Notes: generated by a model not told the origin, from the sequence alone. Positions 7,540 through 16,653 are shown, numbered from the stretch's first letter. The stretch is DNA of 27,128 nucleotides from a virus (IMGVR_UViG_3300025646_000276:1-27128), one strand, 5' to 3'. A program made the numbers and translations.

Positions 7540-9515
7540 AAGCTATTTACCTTATTTTCTAGTTGTTCAATTCTATGTACAGCGTTTTTAAGTACAACAC
7601 ACGCAAGTTCAAACATTTTGTTTTTAGCAACAGTTGGGCACTGCTCGTAAGTTCCATAAACGAAAACATCATGATCTATTCTTTCGTTTGATTTTACGAT
7701 GAGCGCTTTATCACTAACGCTCAATATTTCTAATTCTAATACGTTGTTTTCTGTGTAAATTCTTACTTTGTTACTAGTAATTTTTGGCAAAGAGTTTTTG
7801 ATTACAATTGAATATCTATCATTTGGCAAAAGCTGACATTTTCCTTTAGAATATATATTAGGAACAAAAATTTGATTATCTTGAACAAAATGAGGGGCTA
7901 CTTCTTTGAGTTCTTCGGCAATTACACCAAAATATTCACCATTACCTTCTTTAACTATATCTTTATACTTGTATTTTGCATAATTAATTTCCTTAAATAG
8001 AGTGAGTGCTTCATTTTGTATTGCATCACCGCTATTTAATATGTTCTTAAGTTTTTTAGAAGACCATGCGTTAAATTCTGATGCAATAACTCGATCATTA
8101 CAATCAATAGAATAAGGATTAGTGCCTGAACCTGTACCAGTAGAGCCGGTACCATTAAGATATCCGTAGCTACTTGTTTGTAGTAGATATCCATTACCTG
8201 GAATTCGTAAAGACCTGTCTAGGTATACTCTGTTTTCTCCATAGTCATAGTGCATTAAATCTGCGCCGCTTTTGCTTTGTAACTTGTCTGTTTTTATCAA
8301 ACCAGGAACATACAAATCAGTGTTAAATTCTACCAAAATATCCGATGAAGTCATTTCGGTGCAAGTTTGATTAGTCCATTTTGGTATTGAGTTAATGCTA
8401 GATGCTCCAGAACCAACAACATTTCCTCCGGTATTTGGAGTAATCCATTCCACACCACCATTTAAGGAACGAAGTATTTTCCCATTATCTATTGGAATTG
8501 AAGAAGTTGAATAATTTATGCCGCTTTTTAAAATTAGACCATCCGTGGCAATGTTATTAAAATTTTGCAAATTCATATCTAACATTAAATCAAATGTGCC
8601 ATTTAAATCAATAGGAGAGCCAGTAACACTTAATCCGCTAGACGTGGTCATTCCAACATATCTTACTGTTCCTGTGTCTTGATACTCTAGCTGACCTAGA
8701 GTATTTATACCTAGAAATTGACCGGCAGAGCCCGTAGTAATCGTTTTAAATGAATCTGTACCATCTTTTAAAACAACGCCTAAGCTACTTAGATTATTTA
8801 TATTTTCTAACCTATTCGATAAGTTTATATTAATATTGCCATTATTTTCGATAGGAGTATTTGTAACAATAAGACCTGTGCTTGCAGTTGTTAAACCTAT
8901 AGAAGTAACTCTATTCAGCGTTTTCCAAACAGGAACTCCTAAAGTAGATGTAAGAACTTGATCATCTATTAAAGACGTTTCAATAGTGTCAAATGCATCA
9001 ATTCCAGTTTTGTACAATAATCCATTGGTAGTTAAATCTGACAAATTTTGCAAAGATTCGCTTAAGTCTATGTTATATATTGGATTTTCTATATCGGTGT
9101 TTTTACTAATACTTAATGCGTTTGTATTTGTAGTAATAACAATAGTTCTAAGTCTTGCTAAACTATCTACATAAAGCTTGTTCGCTAAATCCCCATCGTT
9201 TGTAGGTTCAATACTATTTTGTATTTTGTAAACGCTACCTAAATCTACATTAAAGTTTAGAGCTAAATTATTTGTATTAGTATCGAGTGTGATAATATTC
9301 TGAATAGTACCGCCAATTATTTGATCTAATACAAATTGCGGAGTTTGCCCATGTGGTGTATTAGTACCTATTGCAAACCCCTCACTTTGCCTATTGAGCA
9401 ATTTAAGAGACATTTGCTGCTCTTCGCCAGCGTATGATTGTAATAGGTTTTGTAATTTAAAATCAGCTTTTAACTCACTGCTAAATTCATAACCTGTAAA
9501 AAGATAATTTGACAT
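7533..9515 (-). CDS. Tail fibre with C-terminal S74 intramolecular chaperone
   Basis: A 660-residue fibre. Residues about 1-125 form an attachment region ending in ANKLYVDSLA, a motif also present in the neighbouring fibre. Residues about 125-350 hold three degenerate repeats of about 70 residues (for example GLIVTNTPIENNGNIN and GLSVTGSPIDLNGTFD). The C-terminal 176 residues are a peptidase S74 chaperone domain: SSKKLK at 485-490 gives the Ser-x4-Lys dyad, followed by ALTLFKEINYAKYKYKD and GEYFGVIAEELKEVAP. In this family the domain drives trimer folding and then cuts itself off just before the Ser. It has an extra beta segment (about residues 550-625) before the final coiled coil (HRIEQLENKV). 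Confidence 0.85.
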   Translation of the reverse strand: MSNYLFTGYEFSSELKADFKLQNLLQSYAGEEQQMSLKLLNRQSEGFAIGTNTPHGQTPQFVLDQIIGGTIQNIITLDTNTNNLALNFNVDLGSVYKIQNSIEPTNDGDLANKLYVDSLARLRTIVITTNTNALSISKNTDIENPIYNIDLSESLQNLSDLTTNGLLYKTGIDAFDTIETSLIDDQVLTSTLGVPVWKTLNRVTSIGLTTASTGLIVTNTPIENNGNININLSNRLENINNLSSLGVVLKDGTDSFKTITTGSAGQFLGINTLGQLEYQDTGTVRYVGMTTSSGLSVTGSPIDLNGTFDLMLDMNLQNFNNIATDGLILKSGINYSTSSIPIDNGKILRSLNGGVEWITPNTGGNVVGSGASSINSIPKWTNQTCTEMTSSDILVEFNTDLYVPGLIKTDKLQSKSGADLMHYDYGENRVYLDRSLRIPGNGYLLQTSSYGYLNGTGSTGTGSGTNPYSIDCNDRVIASEFNAWSSKKLKNILNSGDAIQNEALTLFKEINYAKYKYKDIVKEGNGEYFGVIAEELKEVAPHFVQDNQIFVPNIYSKGKCQLLPNDRYSIVIKNSLPKITSNKVRIYTENNVLELEILSVSDKALIVKSNERIDHDVFVYGTYEQCPTVAKNKMFELACVVLKNAVHRIEQLENKVNSLC

Positions 9516-9529
9516 ATTTATACCTTTAA

Positions 9530-12256
9530 TTAACCTGCTAGTACATAGCTATTATTAGAATTTTCAAATATCAATTGTTGATCCGCATTAACGTATAAAT
9601 AGCCACCATCATTTTTTTTAGTAGCACTTGCTACGTCATAACCACCATATGTTAAGTATATACCAAATTCATTTATAAGCGGTGTACCAACTATTATAGG
9701 ATCAGCAGTACCAATTACAGGGTCGCCTGCTGTATAGAGAAAATTTTTATTAAAATAAATTCTCTGTATTCTATAAGATTCTTGTGCATGAATCACTCTA
9801 CCTGCTGGATCTACAGTTATACTAGCTGCGTTATACACACCTGCTGCAACGCCGCTTTGAGACAGTGATATTGTACCAGAACTTGTAATAGGGCCTCCAG
9901 ATAAACCATAGCCAGTATAAATACTTGTGACAGAGCTGCCATTGCTAACACTAGTTATCCTACCTTTACTATCTACGGAAATATTTGCTCTTTCATAAGT
10001 GCCAGGTAAAACTCCACTATTGCTCAATGATAATGTTCCAGTAGTAGTGATAGTTCCACCATCTAAACCAAAACCAGCTGTAATAGAAGTGACAGCATCA
10101 CCATTACTTGCTGACATTATTCTGCCAGTAGCATCTATATTGATATTAGCTAATGTATAATTACCAGCAGCTACACCAGTATTGACTAAACTAATTTGAG
10201 GATATTGACCTCCAGTAGAATTAATTTGACCAGATGTTCCTAAAACATCCTGCATACCAGACCCTATACTATCTACATATAGTTTATTAACGGCGTCTTC
10301 ATTATTAATAGGATAAGGAACTTCAACGGATTTATAAAAGACAAACTTGTTATTTAGTCCTCTATATTTTAGTAGCTCTACTGTTTGATTGTCATCTACA
10401 TAATCAAGAGAAAAATCATTACTCCAATCAGAGTTAGTTTTGTTACTCAATATATAGCCATTATTATATCTGTTTAAAAATGATAATGAGCTAGTAGAAT
10501 AATCATCCTCTACAAAATAAGCCGTCTTAATTTTAAGGTCAATTTCTTGGTTATCAGTTGCAAAGCCTGAAAATAATCCATTACTGTTATTAAGTACACC
10601 AGTTACAATATCCACCGCCTCATCATATTTGATGATATTCTTGCCGTTATAAGATATCGGCTTATGGAACACAAACTCATCGCTTTTATTATCAAACTTT
10701 AATAAATCTGTTTTTATTCCGTTATCGTGCTGTTGTATTAAATAATCAAAATAACCATTATTAGAACTTGTTGTTTTATTAATATATCCGTTATCATATC
10801 TGTCAAGTAATGATAATGAAGCGGAAGAACTGTCATCTAGCTCGCCTGTATAATATGAGCTTTTTATCTTAATATCCAAATTTCGCTCTAACGAAGCGAA
10901 ACCATCAAACAAGCCATTTACATTACCTATAACGCCGTATACTAAGTCTGTTGCATAAGGTATTCCTATTTGCACAGTGCTAGATTCTAATTGAGACCAA
11001 ACAGAATCATTATAATATTCAATAGCGTTATAATCTTTATTGTATCGAATCATACCAATGCTAGGAGCTACAGGTCTATCGCTACTTTTTCCAAATGGCA
11101 TCTGCATAGCTTCACTTCCGTAGAACTTAGGATTTTGTTTAAACGTTGTAACAATACCGCTATTTAATCCGCCATTGCCAGTGACGTCACCAGTTAAACT
11201 AATTCCACTATTATTTAATATATTCAAATAAGAAGCTGCCTGTTGGGCTGCATCCTCTGCTATAAAAGATGATTCGTTAGCTACTTCTGCATCTAGAGAT
11301 ATAGTTTTTGATTTCTGATTAATAAAATCAGTGAATTTTGTCATTTGTTGCAGTGAATTTTCAAAATTGTCACTATTACTTGCAATGTTACTTTGTAAGT
11401 AATTAGTATCTTGCTCTATAGAAGCAATTTTTTGCAAATTAGTATTTTTTATATTTTGCTCTGCAAGCGGCAAATTACTAGCTGATAAGCTACCATATAA
11501 ATCATTGCTGCCTCCAAGACTATTAACAGTATCATTATTATAGATATTAGTAGTATTTGAGTTATCACCTCCTCCGCCCGCAAATAAATTACCAAGAACT
11601 GAGCCAATACCTCCTAAAATAGATGCTCCAGCAGCTCCAGTTGCAAAACCGGCTGCATCTGTTGCCTCTGCAGCAGCTGCGGTCGCCTCTCCAGCAGCTC
11701 TAGTTGCTTCATCTGCTGCTGCCTCTGCTTCGTCTTTGAGTATTTCAGTTTCATCACGAATTTTTTCTAATGTTTCTTTAGTTGCATAATCCTCATCTGG
11801 AATCGCAATGGCAATTTGTCCTCCTTCAATTACTTTAGCTATGCCTACGCCTAATGTACTTAAGGCTTGAGCGTTCGGCAAATCTAAATGTGGTACTTGT
11901 ATTATATACGTAGCATCATCGGGAGCTATTTGCAGTTCAACCTCTTCGGGCCTATTTTCGGAATTTCCTTGCCAGACTTTGCCAAGAGTTAAATCAGGTA
12001 GATTATCTATATCAATTTTAGTTGTGGCAATTGCCTTATTATCATTATTCCCAGTCCATATTTGTTTATATTCTAATTCAGGCAATTGCATATCTTTTAT
12101 TGCTTGCCTTAAATTATTCAAGTCTAATCTTATATCAATAAGTATTGGTGAAGGTGTTGCTATACCTTGATAATCCCCCACCAAAACATAATCAGGGTTA
12201 GATAAAACTCTACCAGTAACTGGTGATATAAAATTATGTAAAACATCATAATTCAT
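9530..12256 (-). CDS. Large tail fibre with tandem repeats
   Basis: A 908-residue fibre. Residues about 60-115 contain two IWTGN/VWQGN motifs with predicted strands. Residues about 165-215 form an Ala/Glu-rich coiled coil (EAEAAADEATRAAGEA) running into a glycine-zipper stretch (ILGGIGSVLGNLFAGGGG). Two copies of a roughly 100-residue repeat follow (NGLFDGFAS... and NGLFSGFAT...), then AVNKLYVDS, then three repeats of about 48 residues (about 680-828; G-x-Y-x-x-A-x-I-x-V/I-D-x-x-GRI). It overlaps the patatin gene by four bases (ATGA) and lies just before the S74 fibre, so the two fibres are probably parts of one appendage. No S74 domain is present here; the C-terminal 80 residues are unrecognised. 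Confidence 0.8.
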   Translation of the reverse strand: MNYDVLHNFISPVTGRVLSNPDYVLVGDYQGIATPSPILIDIRLDLNNLRQAIKDMQLPELEYKQIWTGNNDNKAIATTKIDIDNLPDLTLGKVWQGNSENRPEEVELQIAPDDATYIIQVPHLDLPNAQALSTLGVGIAKVIEGGQIAIAIPDEDYATKETLEKIRDETEILKDEAEAAADEATRAAGEATAAAAEATDAAGFATGAAGASILGGIGSVLGNLFAGGGGDNSNTTNIYNNDTVNSLGGSNDLYGSLSASNLPLAEQNIKNTNLQKIASIEQDTNYLQSNIASNSDNFENSLQQMTKFTDFINQKSKTISLDAEVANESSFIAEDAAQQAASYLNILNNSGISLTGDVTGNGGLNSGIVTTFKQNPKFYGSEAMQMPFGKSSDRPVAPSIGMIRYNKDYNAIEYYNDSVWSQLESSTVQIGIPYATDLVYGVIGNVNGLFDGFASLERNLDIKIKSSYYTGELDDSSSASLSLLDRYDNGYINKTTSSNNGYFDYLIQQHDNGIKTDLLKFDNKSDEFVFHKPISYNGKNIIKYDEAVDIVTGVLNNSNGLFSGFATDNQEIDLKIKTAYFVEDDYSTSSLSFLNRYNNGYILSNKTNSDWSNDFSLDYVDDNQTVELLKYRGLNNKFVFYKSVEVPYPINNEDAVNKLYVDSIGSGMQDVLGTSGQINSTGGQYPQISLVNTGVAAGNYTLANINIDATGRIMSASNGDAVTSITAGFGLDGGTITTTGTLSLSNSGVLPGTYERANISVDSKGRITSVSNGSSVTSIYTGYGLSGGPITSSGTISLSQSGVAAGVYNAASITVDPAGRVIHAQESYRIQRIYFNKNFLYTAGDPVIGTADPIIVGTPLINEFGIYLTYGGYDVASATKKNDGGYLYVNADQQLIFENSNNSYVLAG
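9773..10219 (-). repeat. Three tandem 48-residue repeats in the large fibre gene
   Basis: The encoded protein repeats the pattern SG/TGV-A/L-x-G-x-Y-x-x-A-x-I-x-V-D-x-x-GR[IV] followed by TSI-x-x-G-[FY]-GL-x-GG-x-I-x-x-x-GT-[LI]-SLS. Known phage and large-virus fibres use this repeat as a beta-helical shaft unit. The DNA copies are clearly diverged, so the array looks old and under selection. Confidence 0.75.
10310..10950 (-). repeat. Tandem pair of about 100-residue repeats in the large fibre gene
   Basis: Copy one carries NGLFDGFAS, DLDIKIKSSYY-like, SLLDRYDNGYI and EFVFHKPI; copy two carries NGLFSGFAT, IDLKIKTAYF, SFLNRYNNGYI and KFVFYKSV, in the same order and spacing. This is an intragenic duplication within the fibre shaft. 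Boundaries are approximate. Confidence 0.7.
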
Positions 12257-13410
12257 GCGGTTAAATGCCCTAAAAATGTAGTTATGTTATCTATATCATT
12301 ACTAAAATAATCTGCAGTTGCGTCTTTATAATATTGCAAAATATCAGGAGTCGAATGATCAAACTCGGTATTCTTACTTGGCTCAAAATAATATTGCATA
12401 CGATAATAATACATTTGTTCTAGCGTATAATTACTTTCAATAAATAATTCCTTGGCTTCAACTTCCTGTGGCCCTGTAGTAGTAACTCCTAGAAGATACA
12501 TAATTAAATAAGCACCTTCTAAAGCCCTTAAATTATTACTCAAATCTTCAATTTCTTTGAGTTGTTTACTACTTAATTGCCATTTATCAGCAAAGGCTTT
12601 TCGATCTTTACGCAGTTCTTGTATTTCCTGTTTTATCCTTGATTTAATTGAGCTTTCAGGAGGGAAGCCAACATCACCAAGACCAGTGCCTATTGATAAA
12701 ACACAATAACGTTTTGCTGTAGGCTTTTTCGCCTTTGCAATACTTAAAGCAAGTCCTGCCGGGTTATTTTGCACTACCCCGCCATCTATGTATAAATCCG
12801 TCCCTATAGCCCATGATGGAAAATATAAAGGCGCAGCACTTGTTGCCATTGCTACATCGACAATATTAAAATTCTGCCCTATTAAACTTGGAACAACTTT
12901 GCTATTAGAAAAATATATCGGTGTATTAGTGTCCTGCCCGTAATCAGGGTCTACATTATTTTTTTCAAAAGATGTAATAACTGTAGTAGTATTCAACTCA
13001 GCCATAGTGCTGCTGCCAAACACTGAATCTAATTTGCTTTTTAAACGTTTTGTCCCTATCCCATCTGTAGTGCTAGGATAAAAAGTAGGGTTACTTAATG
13101 GACCGCCGACAATAGTATTTACCTTAGATAAGGTAGATGGCATAACAGAAGGGGTAGAAGAGCTAGTAGTAAATATCCATGGTCCATCTTCAGTAAAAAA
13201 TGTTAATAGTTCTTCAGGACTTTTGCCAAAAGACAAAGCAAGAGCCATAATGCCGCCAATAGAACTACCCGATATTACATCAAAATATTTCCATAGCTCA
13301 TTTGGATTTACTCCCCATAAATCTACAAAGGATTTCAAGAAATTAGCAGAGACATAACCTCGCATACCTCCGCCATCTAGTGATAAAACTCTTATTGTAT
13401 TAAAATCCAT
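12253..13410 (-). CDS. Patatin-like phospholipase
   Basis: A 385-residue patatin-family lipid acyl hydrolase. All key motifs are present: the oxyanion loop DGGGMRG (residues 12-18), the nucleophile elbow GSSIG with Ser50, the signature ATSAAPLYFP (about 189-198), and DGG with the catalytic Asp209. The Ser-Asp dyad is intact, so phospholipase A activity is expected. No signal peptide or membrane segment is seen. It lies between head-tail connector genes and the tail fibres and overlaps the fibre gene by four bases, so it is probably made late and may be carried on the virion. Patatin genes also occur in the tail region of Wolbachia phage WO, and free-standing patatins are rickettsial virulence phospholipases. 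A role in crossing or breaking host membranes is inferred. Confidence 0.9.
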   Translation of the reverse strand: MDFNTIRVLSLDGGGMRGYVSANFLKSFVDLWGVNPNELWKYFDVISGSSIGGIMALALSFGKSPEELLTFFTEDGPWIFTTSSSTPSVMPSTLSKVNTIVGGPLSNPTFYPSTTDGIGTKRLKSKLDSVFGSSTMAELNTTTVITSFEKNNVDPDYGQDTNTPIYFSNSKVVPSLIGQNFNIVDVAMATSAAPLYFPSWAIGTDLYIDGGVVQNNPAGLALSIAKAKKPTAKRYCVLSIGTGLGDVGFPPESSIKSRIKQEIQELRKDRKAFADKWQLSSKQLKEIEDLSNNLRALEGAYLIMYLLGVTTTGPQEVEAKELFIESNYTLEQMYYYRMQYYFEPSKNTEFDHSTPDILQYYKDATADYFSNDIDNITTFLGHLTA

Positions 13411-13413
13411 ATA

Positions 13414-13749
13414 TTACCATTTAACCTCTTGTAGCTTCTTTATTAACTCTTCATGAGGTAGCACTTGATTACTATCAGCCGATTTGTAATCTTTTGGCAA
13501 TCTTGGGTTAGCAACAGTTTTAGGATCATCTTTAGTAATCGGAGGTCTATTTTGCTGTGATGGTTCATCTAGATAAGGTTTGCCGACCATCAGTCCTGTC
13601 CAAACTAAATTATTACCTCGCCATTCCATTTGCTTAACTAGCTGATTATGGTTAAAGACAAATCCACTTTCATCACATACACCAAGTGCAGATGGATTAT
13701 CTGGGTTAATACTTACATGTTTACCTTTAAAACGTTTTGCATACGACAT
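13414..13749 (-). CDS. Conserved small phage protein between connector and tail genes
   Basis: I start at the ATG at 13749 (MSYAKRFKGKHVSINPDNP), two bases after the adaptor stop, with GGGG five bases upstream; an ATG at 13779 would overlap the adaptor gene by 28 bases. The 111-residue product has GVCDESGFVFNHNQLVKQMEW, then LVWTGLMVG, then a Pro-rich segment (QQNRPPITKDDPKTVANPRLP). This matches a small family often seen near head completion genes, with a C-D-x-S-G-F opening, 'W-x-G-L-x-V-x' and a Pro/Asp-rich tail. Only one Cys is present, so no full zinc site. The function is unknown. Confidence 0.68.
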   Translation of the reverse strand: MSYAKRFKGKHVSINPDNPSALGVCDESGFVFNHNQLVKQMEWRGNNLVWTGLMVGKPYLDEPSQQNRPPITKDDPKTVANPRLPKDYKSADSNQVLPHEELIKKLQEVKW

Positions 13750-13751
13750 TA

Positions 13752-14810
13752 TTACCCCACATACCCACCATCTTGCCATTTAGGAATAACGCTTATTATA
13801 TTATCCTCGCTATCTTCAATCGTAGCTAAGCTAAAATTCTCCTGATATTCCCCCATGAGCATATCTGCTATTTGGTTATTATATTTAAGAGACAATTTAT
13901 AACTAAGGCCAGTCGTTAAGGCTGGATAAAACCTTGCTGGTATATCAAGACTATTAGTATATAGCCCGACATCCTGCATCATCTTTTTATAGGAATATTC
14001 AATTGCATTATAAAGATTAGAAGGGGCAGGCCATAAATTTAAGATAGGTGTTATTTTGCGATCAAAATAATATGATGATGGTCTACCAGTTAGTTTCTTC
14101 TCTGGCAGTGATAGATATTCATTGCGGCTTATAGAGCCAATTACAGTATCAGTTATATTATTATTAAGGTATATCTCGCTAATATTTAATGTAGCTCCCC
14201 CAACCTCTCTAATTCGGTAATATCTTGCATTAGTAGGAGTAGGTATATCAAACCAATATAATTGGCCGGCTGTAAAAGTTTTAGCAGGAATAGTTAGAAT
14301 ATTCTGCCAATTAGCATTATCATTAGAAGCTTCAACATTTAAGTTATAAGTTAGATTTGCATGCGAAGTTATACCGCAAAAACTAATATTTTGACTCATT
14401 CCCGCGCCATAATCATAAGAAATATTACCATCAGGAGCATCTTGAGTACAAGCTGTAGCAGCATTTCCATCAAAGGCATTTGCTGCTATTCCTCCATTAC
14501 TTGATGCAGGAGTACCACCGAGTGCCCTGTTAGAAGAACGAAGATTTACCTCTGTTAAATCACTGACATAATTAGGCAAAACATAAGCGGATTGAAACTC
14601 ATTTAAAGCTAGAAACCCGCTATGTAATGTCCATAAATTAGTAGATTTATTCATCCATTCAAGCAAAAGTAGGTTAATACTTCTCCTTGCTGAGTCTAAT
14701 TTCTGCGGCGTAAGCATTTCTGGAGCAATGCCTATGTTTTCATAGGCATCCCTTATTAAAGGCTCTACTTGCACCGATAGAAAATCATAACTACCTGATG
14801 TATTTGCCAT
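13752..14810 (-). CDS. Head completion / adaptor protein (P22 gp4-like) with inserted discoidin-like domain
   Basis: A 352-residue protein in two adaptor halves split by an extra domain. Residues 1-87 are helical (LIRDAYENIGIAPEMLTPQK, then ARRSINLLLLEWMNKSTNLW) and lead into a strand ending VLPNYVSDLTEV. Residues about 228-352 resume with SRNEYLSLPEKKLTGRPSSYY, LNLWPAPSN, IEYSYKKMMQD and a C-terminal helical part, as in adaptor proteins that dock under the portal. Between them, about 88-218 look like an F5/8 type C (discoidin) fold: AFDGNAATACTQD, ISYDYGAGMSQNIS, NVEASNDNANWQNI and ARYYRIREVGG. Such domains usually bind sugars. The gene lies ten bases after the major capsid gene. Both halves and the insert are recognised from pattern, not search. 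Confidence 0.78.
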   Translation of the reverse strand: MANTSGSYDFLSVQVEPLIRDAYENIGIAPEMLTPQKLDSARRSINLLLLEWMNKSTNLWTLHSGFLALNEFQSAYVLPNYVSDLTEVNLRSSNRALGGTPASSNGGIAANAFDGNAATACTQDAPDGNISYDYGAGMSQNISFCGITSHANLTYNLNVEASNDNANWQNILTIPAKTFTAGQLYWFDIPTPTNARYYRIREVGGATLNISEIYLNNNITDTVIGSISRNEYLSLPEKKLTGRPSSYYFDRKITPILNLWPAPSNLYNAIEYSYKKMMQDVGLYTNSLDIPARFYPALTTGLSYKLSLKYNNQIADMLMGEYQENFSLATIEDSEDNIISVIPKWQDGGYVG

Positions 14811-14819
14811 ATCAACACT

Positions 14820-15725
14820 CTACACACCAGGTGAGCCAAATACCCCACGAGGGTTAGATACACCAAAAGAATAACGCTCAGTTGCCTTAAAAATTGCATT
14901 ATCAGTTGGAAAATCTACATAGCTATCAGTCTCAACCCCAGTTCTTTGGAAATGTTTCAATCCATCAGGAGCATCAGTGATAATAAACCATGCATCAGGC
15001 GATGTTAGATACTGGTTTACCTTATACCCTTCCGGAATATAATCATTATGATAAATAGCATTAATATCGTTATTTGCCGTAGATACTCTAAATTGGCTAT
15101 TTAGCAATCTTGATGCTGCAAACTGTAATTCTCTAGGAATAATCAGTTTTTTAGCCATGGTCTGAGCAAGTATCCCTGATTGCATTGGAAATTTCTGGAT
15201 AGCAATAATTGCCTGCTCTAGCCCAGCCTCACTAAAATCAACAGTAGCAGATCCAGCAAGAGAGTTGGAAAATACCCCACCATCAATTGGATGGTTATTA
15301 GAACATACTGGCTGACCATCACCTATTGGGTGATTTACATTAAATGCATTATTTAATACATTTGCCCCGAGTATATTCTTGGTACTAGCTAATGCATCAC
15401 GCAAAGATCTTGCTTGTTGCGGAAACTGATTTTTATATAGATTATCTTCTATTGCTTCTTTAGTAATAGTAAAAGATAAACCCACTCTTTTATGGATATA
15501 GTTAGTAACTATTCTTTGCCCCATACTATCAGATGCAATAGGCTGACCCTCTGGCTTGATATCAGCATTACCAAGATATTTCATTTCAACTTCGATCTCT
15601 TGGTACTTATCTGATTGATATGTTTTAAATATATCCTTCCACTGAGCCGGATATGTACCATAATCTCCAAATACTGCCTTTAAGCCAGGACGCAATAACT
15701 GCGCAATTTGACCTGTATTAATCAT
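14820..15725 (-). CDS. Major capsid protein
   Basis: A 301-residue protein matching a known family of phage major capsid proteins related to Mu gpT. Telling segments are VGLSFTITKEAIEDNLY, LGANVLNNAFN with DGQPVCSNNHP, KKLIIPRELQFAASRLL, the NDINAIYHNDYIPEGYKVN loop, DAWFIITDAPDGLKHFQR and the closing KATERYSFGVSNPRGVFGSPG. No N-terminal delta domain or protease gene is seen, consistent with assembly on the separate scaffold at 18463-19506. An AGAGG lies about nine bases before the ATG. It follows the decoration protein gene by 22 bases, so both are read from the promoter at 16826-16854. Confidence 0.88.
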   Translation of the reverse strand: MINTGQIAQLLRPGLKAVFGDYGTYPAQWKDIFKTYQSDKYQEIEVEMKYLGNADIKPEGQPIASDSMGQRIVTNYIHKRVGLSFTITKEAIEDNLYKNQFPQQARSLRDALASTKNILGANVLNNAFNVNHPIGDGQPVCSNNHPIDGGVFSNSLAGSATVDFSEAGLEQAIIAIQKFPMQSGILAQTMAKKLIIPRELQFAASRLLNSQFRVSTANNDINAIYHNDYIPEGYKVNQYLTSPDAWFIITDAPDGLKHFQRTGVETDSYVDFPTDNAIFKATERYSFGVSNPRGVFGSPGV

Positions 15726-15747
15726 TTTTATTTACCTCTTATATTAT

Positions 15748-16524
15748 TTATGCAGGAGTAATACCTGCTGAACCAGCACGATATACGTGATTATTAATAA
15801 CCACCCTTACATTCAAGAACTGCCTTGCAGTTGTTCCATCAGCTTCAAATATTGTATTTTCAGCATTTAAACTATATCCGATAGCCTTCATTGGTGATGC
15901 AGCGTTACCTCTAACACTATTATCGCCAGTACCGACATTATTTAAGTAAATAGCTGACTGGCCTGTTCTTGTGCTACCCTGCGCTGGATTATTCGGAACT
16001 AAATTACCTCCACCACCACCTAGTCCAAAAGAAAAGTTTTGGCCAAAATAGGAAACTGTAGCAGATTGATTAGTAGTTCCGCCGAATCTTGCATCATTTG
16101 CAACGTCTGTAGCGGTAGACACCTGAATTTCAAACACAACATCCGGATCATCTATCACGTAAGCCTTAATCTTACTTCCGGCTAGTACCTGCGTAGAGGC
16201 CGGCCAGTAAGGAGCTTGTACTAGCTTTCCGGTACTGTCTAGGTATTCACAGGATTGAAACACTCCAAGAACGGAAGTGTTATTATTGCCAGTAGCTGCA
16301 TCGTTATTAAATGCATACCGAGCTATCGTAGCTACTCCTGAAATAGTGCTAACTGCTGCTGTATTCCACATAACTGGATCACCGCTAAATAGGCTGGTTC
16401 CATAAGTAGTAGCACCGTCTGCACTTGCATGTATAAAATATTGATTGGTCTTCTCAGTCCAAGAGCCTCCGTTGATAGACGAAATAGGTCTTAAACCAAA
16501 AGGAGCATTGACGCCATACGCCAT
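15748..16524 (-). CDS. Capsid decoration / stabilisation-type protein
   Basis: A 258-residue beta-rich protein with the opening MAYGVNAPFGLRPISSINGG, then SLFSGDPVMWNT, LGVFQSCEYLDSTGKLV, PYWPASTQV and IKAYVIDDPDVVFEIQVS. This set of motifs is familiar from a family encoded directly beside the major capsid gene in many marine and alphaproteobacterial podoviruses, usually annotated as head decoration or structural protein. A Gly-rich loop (SFGLGGGGGN) and a C-terminal Asn-rich part follow. AAGAGGAAAG precedes the ATG. It is the first gene after the long structured leader. Confidence 0.75.
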   Translation of the reverse strand: MAYGVNAPFGLRPISSINGGSWTEKTNQYFIHASADGATTYGTSLFSGDPVMWNTAAVSTISGVATIARYAFNNDAATGNNNTSVLGVFQSCEYLDSTGKLVQAPYWPASTQVLAGSKIKAYVIDDPDVVFEIQVSTATDVANDARFGGTTNQSATVSYFGQNFSFGLGGGGGNLVPNNPAQGSTRTGQSAIYLNNVGTGDNSVRGNAASPMKAIGYSLNAENTIFEADGTTARQFLNVRVVINNHVYRAGSAGITPA

Positions 16525-16582
16525 AATCTTTCCTCTTATTATTTATTAACTTAAAACTATTTGAAAATCTTTTACGGATAGA

Positions 16583-16624
16583 CTTAAAGCAACCTACAAT
16601 ACGATTTTAAGTTTCGCAGAAACT
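16583..16624 (-). ncRNA. Structured leader repeat, copy 2
   Basis: On the minus strand the hairpin is AGTTTC-TGC-GAAACT (16624-16610), then AAAATCGTATTGTAGGTT. Compared with copy 1 both arms have changed together (AAGTTC to AGTTTC, GAACTT to GAAACT), keeping six pairs. Just downstream AAGTCT and AGATTT (to about 16565) can pair with one G-U around ATCCGTAAA, a likely second hairpin. It is the copy nearest the decoration gene. Confidence 0.6.
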
Positions 16625-16653
16625 AATAAAAGGAAATCTTTAATTTGGTGAGA

